Positions 8,893 through 17,639 of a stretch of DNA of 64,000 nt are shown here, in pieces. The notes beneath the pieces were generated by a model, which was not told where the DNA came from, did no database searches, and saw nothing but the letters and a program-made list of their open reading frames with translations. A program made the translations under genes and the position numbers. The stretch comes from Peribacillus simplex (GTDB lineage Bacteria; Bacillota; Bacilli; Bacillales; DSM-1321): positions 4,306,001 through 4,370,000 of the forward strand of contig NZ_CP011008.1 of assembly GCF_001578185.1 (NCBI RefSeq), given 5' to 3'. Position 1 is the first letter of the stretch. Each line of letters starts with the position of its first letter.

Positions 8893-8911
8893 CGAGTTTG
8901 TCTACAGCCTG
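8893..8911 (-). repeat. Solo end of the IS1182-type family
   Basis: On the minus strand this reads CAGGCTGTAGACAAACTCG, matching the left end of the element at 23731 (CAGACTGTAGACAAACTCG) in all but one base. It lies about 65 bp from GC-rich repeat copy 1, the same arrangement as in the intact element. Confidence 0.6.
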
Positions 8912-9074
8912 AAGAGCCCGTCCTTTATACCAGGAACTTATCAAGATCACGAAAAAAACCTGCATAGAACCAAAGTCTACACAGGTTTCAAAAAAGCTGT
9001 TTTCCATATTGTATAACCATAAACCAATAATCCTATAATGTAATTACCTTAAACACCCTACTAAGTTGGAGAAT

Positions 9075-9290
9075 CTACTTTAAAGCGCGAGTGTAATTAA
9101 ATGTGTCTTTGTTTTGAGGAACATCAGGATCTTTTTTCCCGGCAGGCTGTACTGCTCTTCCTGTATTTCCGCTATAGCCTTCTTCCATGGGTCCTGGATA
9201 ATGATAATGTCCATCATTAACTGTTTGAGTTGTTGATTCACCCGTCACCTGGTTTCCTCTCGTTTCCGCCTGTTCTTTCTCGTTATTCAA
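9075..9290 (-). CDS. Small hydrophilic protein of unknown function
   Basis: The 71-residue product is strongly hydrophilic, rich in N, Q, E, G and T, with a central NDGHYHYPGPMEEGYSG stretch and no membrane segment or cysteine. I chose the TTG start at 9290 because AAGGAGGAG lies seven bases upstream and no in-frame ATG has a ribosome site. I do not recognise the family; the composition would suit a disordered or spore-associated protein, but this is only a guess. It is monocistronic. Confidence 0.6.
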   Translation of the reverse strand: MNNEKEQAETRGNQVTGESTTQTVNDGHYHYPGPMEEGYSGNTGRAVQPAGKKDPDVPQNKDTFNYTRALK

Positions 9291-9384
9291 TTCATCTCCT
9301 CCTTTTCTAAAGATTCTTTTATAGTATTTGATAAAAGAATAATAAAATTAAAGGAGAAAAAAGGAAGCACTATTAGTTATACGT

Positions 9385-9430
9385 CTAATCTAATTAATCA
9401 GGAAAGGACTGAGTAATTAGATTAGGGTTT
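9385..9430 (+). terminator. Hairpin terminator
   Basis: A 12-bp perfect stem (CTAATCTAATTA / TAATTAGATTAG) is followed by GGTTTTT on the plus strand. Both neighbouring genes run on the minus strand, so its transcript is unclear. Confidence 0.5.
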
Positions 9431-9564
9431 TTATTTGCTGTTTCATACACCCTGAAAATCAGGCAGAAAGGAGTAAGTGTTATTCAGTTATTCAACCTGA
9501 AGTTTCTTTATTCCCTCCTCATCAGTATTACTCCACTCCCAAAAACCTGATAACTCCCCCTTTG

Positions 9565-11898
9565 TTAATCAAAGGCCAGAAAGTCCATTGCATCGTTTTG
9601 CAAGAAAGGACTGGGTTCGCCAACAGTATATATCTGTAAGTCATGCATAGCCCTGGTGCATGCGGTGTAGAATAATCTTCGTAAGCTCTCATCGCCATAT
9701 GTTTGCACAGATGCATCATAAATGATGACAGCATCGAACTCGATGCCTTTGGCCAAATAAGCCGGAATGACAACAACACCCTGTTCATATTCATTTGTGC
9801 CTTTCTGTACGAGTTTAATTTCACCAATGATACTAAGGGCATCGTATGCAGCGGCACTTTCGGCAGCGGATTTACAGATTATTGCGATGGTATTATATTC
9901 ACGGCTTTGTAAGTCTTTGACTTTAGACACGATATTGTGGTGCAATTCATCACGGTTTGACACTTGAGTCAGTACAGGCTTCTCGCCTTCACGGTCGAAT
10001 GCCTTAATTCGATGGCCCTCAGGAACTAGTTCACGTGTAAATTCTATAATCTGCTTAGTGGATCTGTAGCTTTGATCCAACGTTATACTCTCGGTTTCAC
10101 TTACTCCGTATAAACTGGTAAGAGTCTGGAAATCCACCCGTTCGCTGGCATGTGCGAATATCGCCTGGTTAAAGTCACCGAGCACGGTCATCCTGGCAGA
10201 AGGAAACAGCCGTTTCAAAAACTCGAATTGAAATGGAGAATAATCTTGTGCTTCGTCTACAAGCACGTATTTTATAGCGGTATTCGTCTGGAATCCTTGA
10301 ATTAACTCCTTCAGCAGCAAAAATGGAGTCGCGTCTTCGTAATGCAGTTTACCTTCGTCCAGCATTTTTTGCGTTGATATACATATTTCCCTTTCGACAG
10401 GTGTTTCACCCTCATTCCACAATTCGATCCGTATTTGTTCGTCAAAAAGTTGCTTGTATATTCCCTTAATATTGATAAAATGAAGGGCTTCTACCCGTTT
10501 GCGTAACGTCTTCAATTTCTTGCGAACAATCATTCGCGTGAGCATTTTATGCTCTTTCTCATAATCGTCAAAGGAATCTTCATTGAGGCCGCGTTTTTTC
10601 TCTAGGTAGGTGTATACCTTTTGATAGTCTTCTTTGCTTAGGTACTCGATTTCCTCCTGGACCCAAGGTTTTTTCAACTCAGACTTTTCCGTTTCATCAA
10701 GTAACTCACATAACCAGTCTTTCAACTTTTCAACCCTATTGTGAAAACGCAGTGTGGTGTCTGTGTTATAAAATCTTTCTGAGATTTGTTTGGCGGAGAC
10801 GAGCGTTTCCCCCCGAAACTTTAACCCTCTAAAGATCATTCCAGAAAGTTCTAGTGATTGTCTGTATGCTTTGATTATCTCAAAGAAGCGAATCGATGCC
10901 TTAAATTGGATACTCGCTGTCCGAGTGCTATAGGAAGGATCATCCGCTGCAGTCAACAAAAATTCTAATTGCTCATAAGGATCCTCAACTTGAAACGAGT
11001 CAGTCAGACGATGATCCAAGTATTCCTGGAATGTTACCTGCTGCATATTCTCTTCGCCAAGTTCGGGCAACACATTTGATACGTAGTTATTAAACATTGA
11101 GTTAGGGGAGAATAGAATGATTTGGTCGGCTTTTAGCCATTCCCGATTCTTGTAGAGTAAGTAAGCGATCCGTTGGAGGGCAGCTGATGTCTTGCCGCTG
11201 CCAGCGGCACCTTGAACAATGAGCAGACGTCCGCGATCGTTCCGGATGATCCTATTTTGCTCCCGTTGAATGGTGGAAACTATACTGTGCATATGCTTAT
11301 CTGTTCCCTTGCCAAGCACCTGCTGCAGGATCTCATCTCCAATGGTGAGACTCGTATCGAACATTGATTCGATAACGCCTCCCTTGATGATATATTGCCA
11401 CTTTTTCTCCAACATCCCAGAAATCACGCCTCCGGGAGTAGAGTATTGTACGGGGCCGGGAGGATAGTCATAATAAACACTCGAAATCGGAGCCCTCCAA
11501 TCGTAGACAATGAAGTTTTCTCCTGTTGTATCAGTAAGAGTGGAGGTCCCGATATAAATATGTTCCGTAAGTTCGGACCCTTCTTCAGTGATATCGATCC
11601 GGCCGAAATAAGGTACTTCCTGCATGCGGCGCAGTGTAGACAGCCTCTTGTAGGAATATCTATGTGCACCTTCGCTTTGTGACAAGTCTTGAGCCTGCTG
11701 CCTTAAGCCAATGATGGTCTCGAGGTAATCATCGAAAGTATCGATATTAACCTTGAGGTCATCCCAAAAGTGTTTACGGATATGAACAACTTCTTTTCTG
11801 CGCCGGGAAGTTTCTCCTTCAATTTTGCTGATTTGTTTCGTAATTGTTTTTATCACCCCGTCCAAACGTTCTTGCTCCTGCCGAATTTCATCGTTCAT
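9565..11898 (-). CDS. helD: RNA polymerase recycling motor ATPase HelD
   Basis: This UvrD/Rep-type helicase-like ATPase of about 777 residues matches Bacillus HelD (774). HelD removes stalled RNA polymerase from DNA and recycles it. An N-terminal coiled coil (about 1-75) forms the arm that enters the polymerase. Walker A is GAAGSGKTSAALQR (near residue 230), Walker B VDEAQDYSPFQFE, with GDFNQAIF, DQSYRSTKQ (motif IV region) and a C-terminal KGIEFDAVIIYDA...TACTRA. I start at the ATG at 11898: GAAGGAG lies eight bases upstream, whereas a GTG at 11907 sits against that ribosome site. The gene is alone; a strong promoter fires away from it just upstream. Confidence 0.93.
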   Translation of the reverse strand: MNDEIRQEQERLDGVIKTITKQISKIEGETSRRRKEVVHIRKHFWDDLKVNIDTFDDYLETIIGLRQQAQDLSQSEGAHRYSYKRLSTLRRMQEVPYFGRIDITEEGSELTEHIYIGTSTLTDTTGENFIVYDWRAPISSVYYDYPPGPVQYSTPGGVISGMLEKKWQYIIKGGVIESMFDTSLTIGDEILQQVLGKGTDKHMHSIVSTIQREQNRIIRNDRGRLLIVQGAAGSGKTSAALQRIAYLLYKNREWLKADQIILFSPNSMFNNYVSNVLPELGEENMQQVTFQEYLDHRLTDSFQVEDPYEQLEFLLTAADDPSYSTRTASIQFKASIRFFEIIKAYRQSLELSGMIFRGLKFRGETLVSAKQISERFYNTDTTLRFHNRVEKLKDWLCELLDETEKSELKKPWVQEEIEYLSKEDYQKVYTYLEKKRGLNEDSFDDYEKEHKMLTRMIVRKKLKTLRKRVEALHFINIKGIYKQLFDEQIRIELWNEGETPVEREICISTQKMLDEGKLHYEDATPFLLLKELIQGFQTNTAIKYVLVDEAQDYSPFQFEFLKRLFPSARMTVLGDFNQAIFAHASERVDFQTLTSLYGVSETESITLDQSYRSTKQIIEFTRELVPEGHRIKAFDREGEKPVLTQVSNRDELHHNIVSKVKDLQSREYNTIAIICKSAAESAAAYDALSIIGEIKLVQKGTNEYEQGVVVIPAYLAKGIEFDAVIIYDASVQTYGDESLRRLFYTACTRAMHDLQIYTVGEPSPFLQNDAMDFLAFD

Positions 11899-11931
11899 AT
11901 CAGACACTCCTTCAAAAAATAAAAATAGGGG

Positions 11932-11960
11932 TTGACTAGAGGTGAGCTTTACCTTATACT
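11932..11960 (+). promoter_or_regulatory. Strong sigma-A promoter for a small transcript
   Basis: TTGACT and TATACT are separated by exactly 17 bp on the plus strand, directed away from helD. No gene lies downstream before a terminator at 12090, so it likely drives the candidate small RNA. Confidence 0.65.
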
Positions 11961-11966
11961 TATAGT

Positions 11967-12125
11967 AAGGGATAAACTGTTATATTATATTAATAAATGT
12001 GTTTCTATACTAATTTATCATAACTACTGAATTATATCAATGTATATTTCATAACAGTTTCCATAATGAATCGGCGTTTTAAAGTCATTAACCAGTTGAG
12101 CAAGTAGCTTGACTGGTTATTTTTT
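11967..12125 (+). ncRNA. Candidate small RNA divergent from helD
   Basis: A sigma-A promoter (11932-11960) and a hairpin terminator (AACCAGT / ACTGGTT at 12090-12118, then ATTTTTT) delimit a transcript of about 160 nt. No open frame in it has a ribosome site. A perfect 10-bp inverted repeat (AAACTGTTAT at 11974, ATAACAGTTT at 12051) could close a long stem. The family is unknown to me and transcription is inferred. Confidence 0.45.
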
Positions 12126-12224
12126 ATGTCTATCTACATTTTAGTCATGTTTTTCATAATAGCTGCAACACTCATACCAACGGTTGATTCGTTGTAACGA
12201 TGAATAATCTGGAACTAAAAAAAT

Positions 12225-12250
12225 GGATAGCCCCATATAAGGCTATCCAG
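12225..12250 (-). terminator. Terminator of the hydroxyacid dehydrogenase gene
   Basis: An 8-bp stem GGATAGCC / GGCTATCC lies 30 bp past the stop codon, with a T run (A's at 12217-12223) on the minus strand. Confidence 0.8.
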
Positions 12251-12277
12251 CTTAATTTATAAATGCTGTCTAAAAGG

Positions 12278-13258
12278 TCACTTTACCTTTACCCCAGATT
12301 TGATCAAGGTAGGCGGAGTTTCTCCCTGTAATCCTGCTACAAGGTTGGTTGCTGCCAGCATCGCCATTTTCAGGCGGGTTTCATATGTTGCGGAACCGAT
12401 ATGAGGCAAAGTGACGACATTCTTCATGGAAAGCAATGGATTGTCCTCCTTTACGGGCTCTTGTACAAAAACATCCAGTCCTGCCGCGTGAATTTCACCG
12501 GTTTTTAGCGCAGTGATCAAGGCTTCTTCATCAACGGTTTTCCCTCTTGAACAATTGATGAAGATGGCAGTCTCTTTCATGAGCTTGAATTCTTTTTCCC
12601 CCATCATCTTTTCAGTTTGGGGAGTCAGCGGTGTCATCAAGCAGACAAAATCAGATTGCTTTAACAGATCTTCCAGAGAACAGTATGTAGCTCCATACTT
12701 TTGTTCTGCTTCTTCGTTTCTAGATCTGTTGTGATAGAGGATGTTCATATCGAATCCAAAACGGGCCCTTTTTGAAACGGCAGAGCCTATTCCGCCCATC
12801 CCGATAATCCCTAATACTTTATGATGGACGTCCAACCCAAACGATTTTTCCCCGATGTTCGATGTCCATTGCCCTGACTTTACCATTTGATCCATCTCTG
12901 GCATTCTTCTCGCTGTGGACAGCATCAAGCCCATAATTGTATCTGCGACTGTTTCATTCAATACCTCGGGCGTGTTCGTAGCCATGATTCCGCGATTGGA
13001 CAGCTCCGTTATATCCAAATTGTCATAACCAACTGACGAATTACAGACGATTTTTAATTGCGGTGCTTGATCCAGTAAAGTTTTATCCACTTTTAATCCT
13101 GAACCTAATATACCTTGTGCGTTCTTCAGCGCTTGAAGAAATTCAGGATATTTTTGTGAGTCAAGACCTTCAAAATAAACGGCATCACAAGTCTTTTGAA
13201 TATAATCCAATACTTCTTGATCCACTTTCTTATAGATGATTACTTTCGGTTTCATCAT
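12278..13258 (-). CDS. D-2-hydroxyacid dehydrogenase (glyoxylate/hydroxypyruvate reductase type)
   Basis: This NAD(P)-dependent dehydrogenase of 326 residues reduces 2-keto acids such as glyoxylate, hydroxypyruvate or 2-ketogluconate. Visible motifs are the Rossmann loop GIIGMGGIGSAVSKRA, the catalytic arginine in INCSRGKTVDE, the glutamate in DVFVQEPV and the histidine in LPHIGSAT. It resembles GhrB and B. subtilis YvcT. I start at the ATG at 13258 (GTGAGGG five bases upstream); a TTG 18 bases earlier has none. The Nramp-like transporter lies 88 bp upstream on the same strand without an intervening terminator, so the two probably form an operon. Confidence 0.85.
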   Translation of the reverse strand: MMKPKVIIYKKVDQEVLDYIQKTCDAVYFEGLDSQKYPEFLQALKNAQGILGSGLKVDKTLLDQAPQLKIVCNSSVGYDNLDITELSNRGIMATNTPEVLNETVADTIMGLMLSTARRMPEMDQMVKSGQWTSNIGEKSFGLDVHHKVLGIIGMGGIGSAVSKRARFGFDMNILYHNRSRNEEAEQKYGATYCSLEDLLKQSDFVCLMTPLTPQTEKMMGEKEFKLMKETAIFINCSRGKTVDEEALITALKTGEIHAAGLDVFVQEPVKEDNPLLSMKNVVTLPHIGSATYETRLKMAMLAATNLVAGLQGETPPTLIKSGVKVK

Positions 13259-13346
13259 TAGTACCCTCACTTCCAATAAAGTAGGACCCCATCGGGATCA
13301 AATGCAGACACATGTATTTTGAAATACCTCTACCTATAATCTACCA

Positions 13347-14663
13347 TTATTTAAAAAAAGTTGTAGCTAATTGAATGGCGGACCAAACCGCTAAAATGGA
13401 AGCTAAAGATAGAATGATATTTTCGAACCAATTGTTTTTATATTTTCCCATCAAGCTTTTTTTATTTGATAGCACCAGCATCCCAATAGCGATAATAGGA
13501 AAACCGATGATGTTTATTGCATTTACGCCAATTGTCAATGCGATGAAACCAGGCATGCCGGGGATGGACCAAATGATTGGCGTAACCAATACAAAAATCA
13601 TAACCCATTTATACATTGGATCTTTTTCATATTTACCATTGTACTTTTCGCGACGATCCTTATTTATTACGTAAAAGGCATCTACTATCAATCTAGGAAA
13701 ACCAGTTGACTTGCCTACTACACTCGCGAACAATACGCCAAATACACCAAGATAGAAAATGTACCAGCCAAATTGTCCTAACGACATTTGTAATGCCATT
13801 GCCAAGTCATCAATCGTTTCCACATGAATTCCCTTCGGTTTTAAAATTTCTGCCCCAACCACCCAAATGGCCAAATTAATCACGATGCAAACTCCGATGG
13901 CAAACAGCAAATCATTTCTTTGAACCTTTACATGACTCGATTTCGTCCAGCCCTTTTCCTTCATGAAATATGGATGAACAAAGTTCGAAATCGATCCTGC
14001 CACTGCACCGATAATTGAAATCGCTACCAATAAAGCTCCATGAACGCCAGTATCACTTGGAATACTAAAACCAACAGTTCCCTTAATGATTTGCCCCACA
14101 TCCGGTGTTGCTTGAATGGCTAGGAACAAGAAGGCAATGGTCAATAATGCCAAAAGCACTTTCATTACACTTTCAATTCTATTATAAACATTTCTGCCAA
14201 TAAGCATAAAAACTAATCCTACAACTACCATTGAAGCTAAGAATGGCTGGTTAACATGGAATAGGGTCGATAAAACCTCTCCCGCTCCCTTAATCATATA
14301 TGCATTAAAAAGATGACCCATTATTAATGCATAACCAAACATGAAGTAACCGAAGAATGGGTGAATACGTCCATATCCTTCAAGTATGGTTAACCCCTCT
14401 GTGTTACAGAGCTGGAATCTGGCGATAACATTAACGATAAGAAAACGAAGGATTAATGATAGAGCTAAAATCCACATTAAGCTATATCCATAATCTGCCC
14501 CGGCAACCGATGAAGTCACCAGATCTCCAGCTCCAAGCCACGTTAACACGGCAAGAATCCCCGGACCATAAGATGTTTTAAAATTCGTGATGAAGTTGGG
14601 TTTCTTACTTACGGCCTCCGGAACAATCACAGTAGATTCAGCAAGGTTTGATTGATTTTTCAA
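13347..14663 (-). CDS. Nramp-related transporter lacking canonical metal-binding motifs
   Basis: The protein of about 438 residues has eleven or so transmembrane helices with the Nramp/LeuT-like layout. In the position of the TM1 motif DPGN it reads GAGDLVTSSVAGADYGY, and in the TM6 position of MPH it reads GAVAGSISNFVHP. These two motifs coordinate Mn2+/Fe2+ in canonical Nramp proteins, so the substrate here may differ. A 2-hydroxyacid dehydrogenase follows in the probable operon, which hints at an organic substrate or co-factor, but this is inference. I prefer the TTG at 14663, eight bases after TGGAG; the GTG at 14672 overlaps that site. A good sigma-A promoter lies at 14896-14924. Confidence 0.8.
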   Translation of the reverse strand: MKNQSNLAESTVIVPEAVSKKPNFITNFKTSYGPGILAVLTWLGAGDLVTSSVAGADYGYSLMWILALSLILRFLIVNVIARFQLCNTEGLTILEGYGRIHPFFGYFMFGYALIMGHLFNAYMIKGAGEVLSTLFHVNQPFLASMVVVGLVFMLIGRNVYNRIESVMKVLLALLTIAFLFLAIQATPDVGQIIKGTVGFSIPSDTGVHGALLVAISIIGAVAGSISNFVHPYFMKEKGWTKSSHVKVQRNDLLFAIGVCIVINLAIWVVGAEILKPKGIHVETIDDLAMALQMSLGQFGWYIFYLGVFGVLFASVVGKSTGFPRLIVDAFYVINKDRREKYNGKYEKDPMYKWVMIFVLVTPIIWSIPGMPGFIALTIGVNAINIIGFPIIAIGMLVLSNKKSLMGKYKNNWFENIILSLASILAVWSAIQLATTFFK

Positions 14664-14768
14664 GTTATTCACTCCATTCCAACGAGTAATGTATTCGCTT
14701 TCATTTGTTTCTAAGCATTAATACTTTGATAACCCTAGACATACAGATAATGAAATTATGACAAGACT

Positions 14769-14791
14769 TATGTCATTTTCGAATTGACATA
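14769..14791. promoter_or_regulatory. Inverted repeat in the leader of the Nramp-like gene, possible operator
   Basis: TATGTCA and TGACATA form a 7-bp inverted repeat with a 9-bp spacer, about 105 bp downstream of the promoter. A related half-site, ATGACA, lies just left of it. This is consistent with an operator of an unknown regulator. Confidence 0.35.
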
Positions 14792-14895
14792 AAGTGTACA
14801 CTGCAGTATGTTGTCATGCTTCATGTTGAAGTGAATCAGCTCGTTAAAAAAGCTCCCCTTCCATTTAATTGAATGTTTTGACTATTTACATTGAA

Positions 14896-14924
14896 ATTGT
14901 AAGACAAATTAAAATGTAAGTCAA
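14896..14924 (-). promoter_or_regulatory. Sigma-A promoter of the Nramp-like operon
   Basis: On the minus strand TTGACT and TACAAT are spaced by 17 bp. The start would give a leader of about 225 nt before the gene. Confidence 0.7.
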
Positions 14925-15105
14925 TCATAATATTTACAAGTTTTTTTAACGCATTAAAAAACTTTAGACACTTCGTACCAGATGACAAATCAAGAGAATT
15001 GGCGTTGTTGCGGGTTAGAAAAAAACAGGATCATTACCATACGGATAAGGACGTGCGAATAGATTAAAGCCATAAGCGGATAATATAAGCGAAGGAGTGA
15101 AATAT

Positions 15106-15417
15106 ATGCCACAAGAAAATAACAATGATCCATTTAATAATGCCAGGAACCTTGATATAGACCCAACTAATAATCCCACTAATAGTAATGATGACAACGA
15201 TACAATTGACAGACCTGTAATGATTGATGATGGTTTGAACCCAGGATTTCAAAGAGAAGAACGTCCTAGCCCTGATCGTGATATCCCAACAATAGAGGGA
15301 GCTGCAAACATTAGAGACCGTTTTCCTTCGGACCATGAGAGACTTATGAGCAGAATCAATCTTGGTGATGCACTTATAAAGCGAGAAAATACACATTTTG
15401 GACGGTTTGAAAGATAA
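15106..15417 (+). CDS. Hydrophilic protein of unknown function
   Basis: The 103-residue product begins MPQENNNDPFNNARNLDIDP and is rich in N, D, P and R with no membrane segment. It is likely largely disordered and ends with a more structured region (ERLMSRINLGDALIKRENTH). GAAGGAG is followed by TGAAATAT and the ATG at 15106; a GTG at 15097 falls inside the ribosome site and was rejected. No family was recognised. It stands alone between two genes on the other strand. Confidence 0.65.
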   Translation: MPQENNNDPFNNARNLDIDPTNNPTNSNDDNDTIDRPVMIDDGLNPGFQREERPSPDRDIPTIEGAANIRDRFPSDHERLMSRINLGDALIKRENTHFGRFER

Positions 15418-15509
15418 AAAATAGGACAGCCAATTTTACTTGACTGCCTCTTATTTCTTTGAGCCTAAATGTTTTATCATTAAAGATGTAAAAATAAAAC
15501 ACGAGAAAA

Positions 15510-15538
15510 AAGCTAAAGACCTGTATAGGCTTTAGCTT
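15510..15538 (-). terminator. Hairpin next to a solo IS end
   Basis: AAGCTAAAG and CTTTAGCTT pair over 9 bp; A's at 15506-15510 give U's on the minus strand. It lies downstream of the Excalibur gene, separated from it by the palindrome at 15539-15584. Confidence 0.6.
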
Positions 15539-15584
15539 CAAACTGTAGACAAACTCGATGAAAATCGAGTCTGTCTACAGTTTG
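15539..15584. repeat. 46-bp palindrome built from IS1182-type ends
   Basis: CAAACTGTAGACAAACTCGA is mirrored by TCGAGTCTGTCTACAGTTTG around a short centre. Each arm matches the left end of the element at 23731 (CAGACTGTAGACAAACTCGA). It directly abuts a terminator hairpin on its left, as the full element does. No hairpin copy is present on its right. Confidence 0.65.
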
Positions 15585-15621
15585 GGAGACCTTTCTTTTA
15601 AAAGGATTCTTTGAATAAGCT

Positions 15622-15891
15622 TTATTTTTCACAAGCGATCAAGTCTTTGTCACGATCGCTTTTTTTATTGGCATCATATAGCGCCTTTGAAACGTAAGGT
15701 TTGTATTTCGTTTTGCCTCCTTTATTTTTAACGGAAGATGTACGAGCTACTCCTCCTTTGTAGTCTTTATTCAATTCCGTACAGTTTTTATACGTCTTCA
15801 CCTTTGTTTTGGCACCGGCAACATCATTCGCGCCAAACGAGAGACCCAAAATTAGTCCAAAAGATAGTAAAATAGCAAATAATTTTTTCAA
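15622..15891 (-). CDS. Secreted Excalibur-domain protein
   Basis: The 89-residue protein has a signal peptide (MKKLFAILLSFGLILGLSFG, cleavage near AGA/KT) and a C-terminal Excalibur motif, with YKNCTELNKDY at the start and DANKKSDRDKDLIACEK at the end. The two cysteines fit the conserved disulfide, and the acidic loop (DxDxD-like) fits Ca2+ binding. Such domains occur on Bacillus surface proteins and nucleases; here the domain stands alone. The start is a TTG after AAAGGGTG. The motif is convincing; the role is unknown. Confidence 0.8.
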   Translation of the reverse strand: MKKLFAILLSFGLILGLSFGANDVAGAKTKVKTYKNCTELNKDYKGGVARTSSVKNKGGKTKYKPYVSKALYDANKKSDRDKDLIACEK

Positions 15892-16060
15892 AATATATAC
15901 ACCCTTTCCTAAATATTAACTTTTCACTAATCATAAAGTATCATTCCACTTTTTACAATAACAATGTTTCCATATTTTTATATTTTTATGTATGTACTAG
16001 TTCACTTCAGATGCTATTCCTCAGCTTTAAAGTTCATTGCTATATCATCCGCCAGACCAA

Positions 16061-16088
16061 ACGAAAAGGCCACCGGTTCCCCGGTGGC
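16061..16088 (-). terminator. Terminator of cstA
   Basis: GCCACCGG / CCGGTGGC with a four-base loop lies eight bases past the stop codon, followed by TTTTCG on the minus strand. Confidence 0.8.
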
Positions 16089-16095
16089 TTCTCCC

Positions 16096-17547
16096 TTAAG
16101 CTGGTTTCTTATAATGCCCTATATCTACTTCAAGCGGGATATTCGCTGCCCGTTGCTTCTTGGCTGCTACGAAGAAGGTGGCGACTAGTGCGGCGCTAAT
16201 GATGGCTCCTATGATATAGGAGATGTCCATCGATAGTCTGAATCCGATTTGTGCGTTTAGGATGTAGACAAGTACTGTGTAAAGCATGAATATTCCTGGC
16301 AGTAAGGATACCCAGTAGTTTTTCTTGGCGATATATAGGTACATGGCTCCAACGAATAGGGCTATGACAGCTGTTGATTGGTTGGCCCATGAGAAGTAGC
16401 GCCATAGGATGTTGAAGTCGATTTGTGTTAGGGCAATTGAGATGATGAACAGCGGGACGGCGATGATTAGGCGGCTGCTCATTTTCAGTTGCGGGAATTT
16501 AACGTAATCGGCAATGATCATTCGCGCACTTCGGAAAGCGGTGTCTCCTGAAGTGATTGGCAGGACGATAACACCAAGTACTGCAATGGTTCCGACAATG
16601 GCTCCAAGTGTTACTGTTGCTGCTTCACTTACGATCAGTCCAGTTCCGCCTGTTGCAAGAAGTTCGTTCAGACCAACTGGTCCATCAAATAAGCTCATGG
16701 CAGCCGCGGCCCAGATCATGGCGATGATTCCTTCAGCAATCATCATTCCATAGAAAATTTTCCGGCCTTGTTGTTCATTTTGGGTCGTACGTGAGATGAT
16801 TGGCGATTGCGTCGCATGGAAGCCCGATAGTGCTCCACATGAGATCGTTAGAAATAATAGTGGGAAGATGGGAATATTGTCAGGATGTAAGTTGGATAAT
16901 GTTAGTTCTGGAATTGGTGCTTGTTGAAAAATTAAGGCTCCGCCCACTCCAACTGAACTTATTAAAAGTAAGGCACCGAAAATTGGATAAAATCTACCGA
17001 TGATTTTATCGATCGGCAATAGTGTCGCTAAAATATAATATAGGAAAATCGCAACCGTGATCAGCGTTAAGCTGACCGTTCCGTTCATTAAGTTATGAAG
17101 CAATGCTGCTGGTGACGTGACGAACACTGTACCCACCAGAATCAATAATAGAATAGCGAATGCATTTACGACGTGCTTCATCACTTTTCCTAAGAACTTT
17201 CCTGCAAGTTCTGGTAAATGTGCTCCACGATTCCTGATGGAAATCATCCCTGTAAGATAATCGTGAACCGCTCCAGCAAAGATACAGCCAATTACGATCC
17301 AGATAAAGGCGACAGGACCGTATAAGGCACCCATGATTGGACCGAAGATTGGTCCAACGCCTGCGATGTTCAATAATTGAATCAATGAATTTTTACTTGT
17401 GCTCATTGGCAAGTAATCGACACCATCCTGATTCGCATAAGCCGGTGTTGGCCTTTCCGATTTGACTCCAAACATTTTTTCGATGAATTTACCATATGTG
17501 AAATATCCGAGTATTAATAGAATGACTCCGGCTATAAATGTATACAT
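16096..17547 (-). CDS. cstA: CstA-family carbon starvation/pyruvate transporter
   Basis: This 483-residue membrane protein has about a dozen hydrophobic helices and the CstA-family segments GVGPIFGPIMGALYGP and GAVHDYLTGMISIRNRG. CstA/BtsT proteins import pyruvate (and possibly peptides) when preferred carbon sources are absent. It is about 220 residues shorter than E. coli CstA, as usual for the Gram-positive members. The neighbouring LytS/LytR pair and a LytTR-type double repeat upstream parallel BtsS/BtsR control of btsT in E. coli. A cre site in the leader predicts repression by CcpA. AAAGGAGG precedes the ATG. Confidence 0.88.
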   Translation of the reverse strand: MYTFIAGVILLILGYFTYGKFIEKMFGVKSERPTPAYANQDGVDYLPMSTSKNSLIQLLNIAGVGPIFGPIMGALYGPVAFIWIVIGCIFAGAVHDYLTGMISIRNRGAHLPELAGKFLGKVMKHVVNAFAILLLILVGTVFVTSPAALLHNLMNGTVSLTLITVAIFLYYILATLLPIDKIIGRFYPIFGALLLISSVGVGGALIFQQAPIPELTLSNLHPDNIPIFPLLFLTISCGALSGFHATQSPIISRTTQNEQQGRKIFYGMMIAEGIIAMIWAAAAMSLFDGPVGLNELLATGGTGLIVSEAATVTLGAIVGTIAVLGVIVLPITSGDTAFRSARMIIADYVKFPQLKMSSRLIIAVPLFIISIALTQIDFNILWRYFSWANQSTAVIALFVGAMYLYIAKKNYWVSLLPGIFMLYTVLVYILNAQIGFRLSMDISYIIGAIISAALVATFFVAAKKQRAANIPLEVDIGHYKKPA

Positions 17548-17561
17548 CTATATAACCTCCT

Positions 17562-17576
17562 TTGTAATCGCTTACA
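17562..17576. promoter_or_regulatory. cre site (CcpA operator) in the cstA leader
   Basis: TTGTAATCGCTTACA fits the consensus WTGNAANCGNWNNCW on both strands and is nearly palindromic. It lies 14 bp before the start codon, next to the ribosome site. Confidence 0.75.
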
Positions 17577-17639
17577 AGTAGTATAAAGGAGGAATAGACA
17601 GAAAAGAGCGAATTCTTTGTATCATGTCGATTTAGTAAG

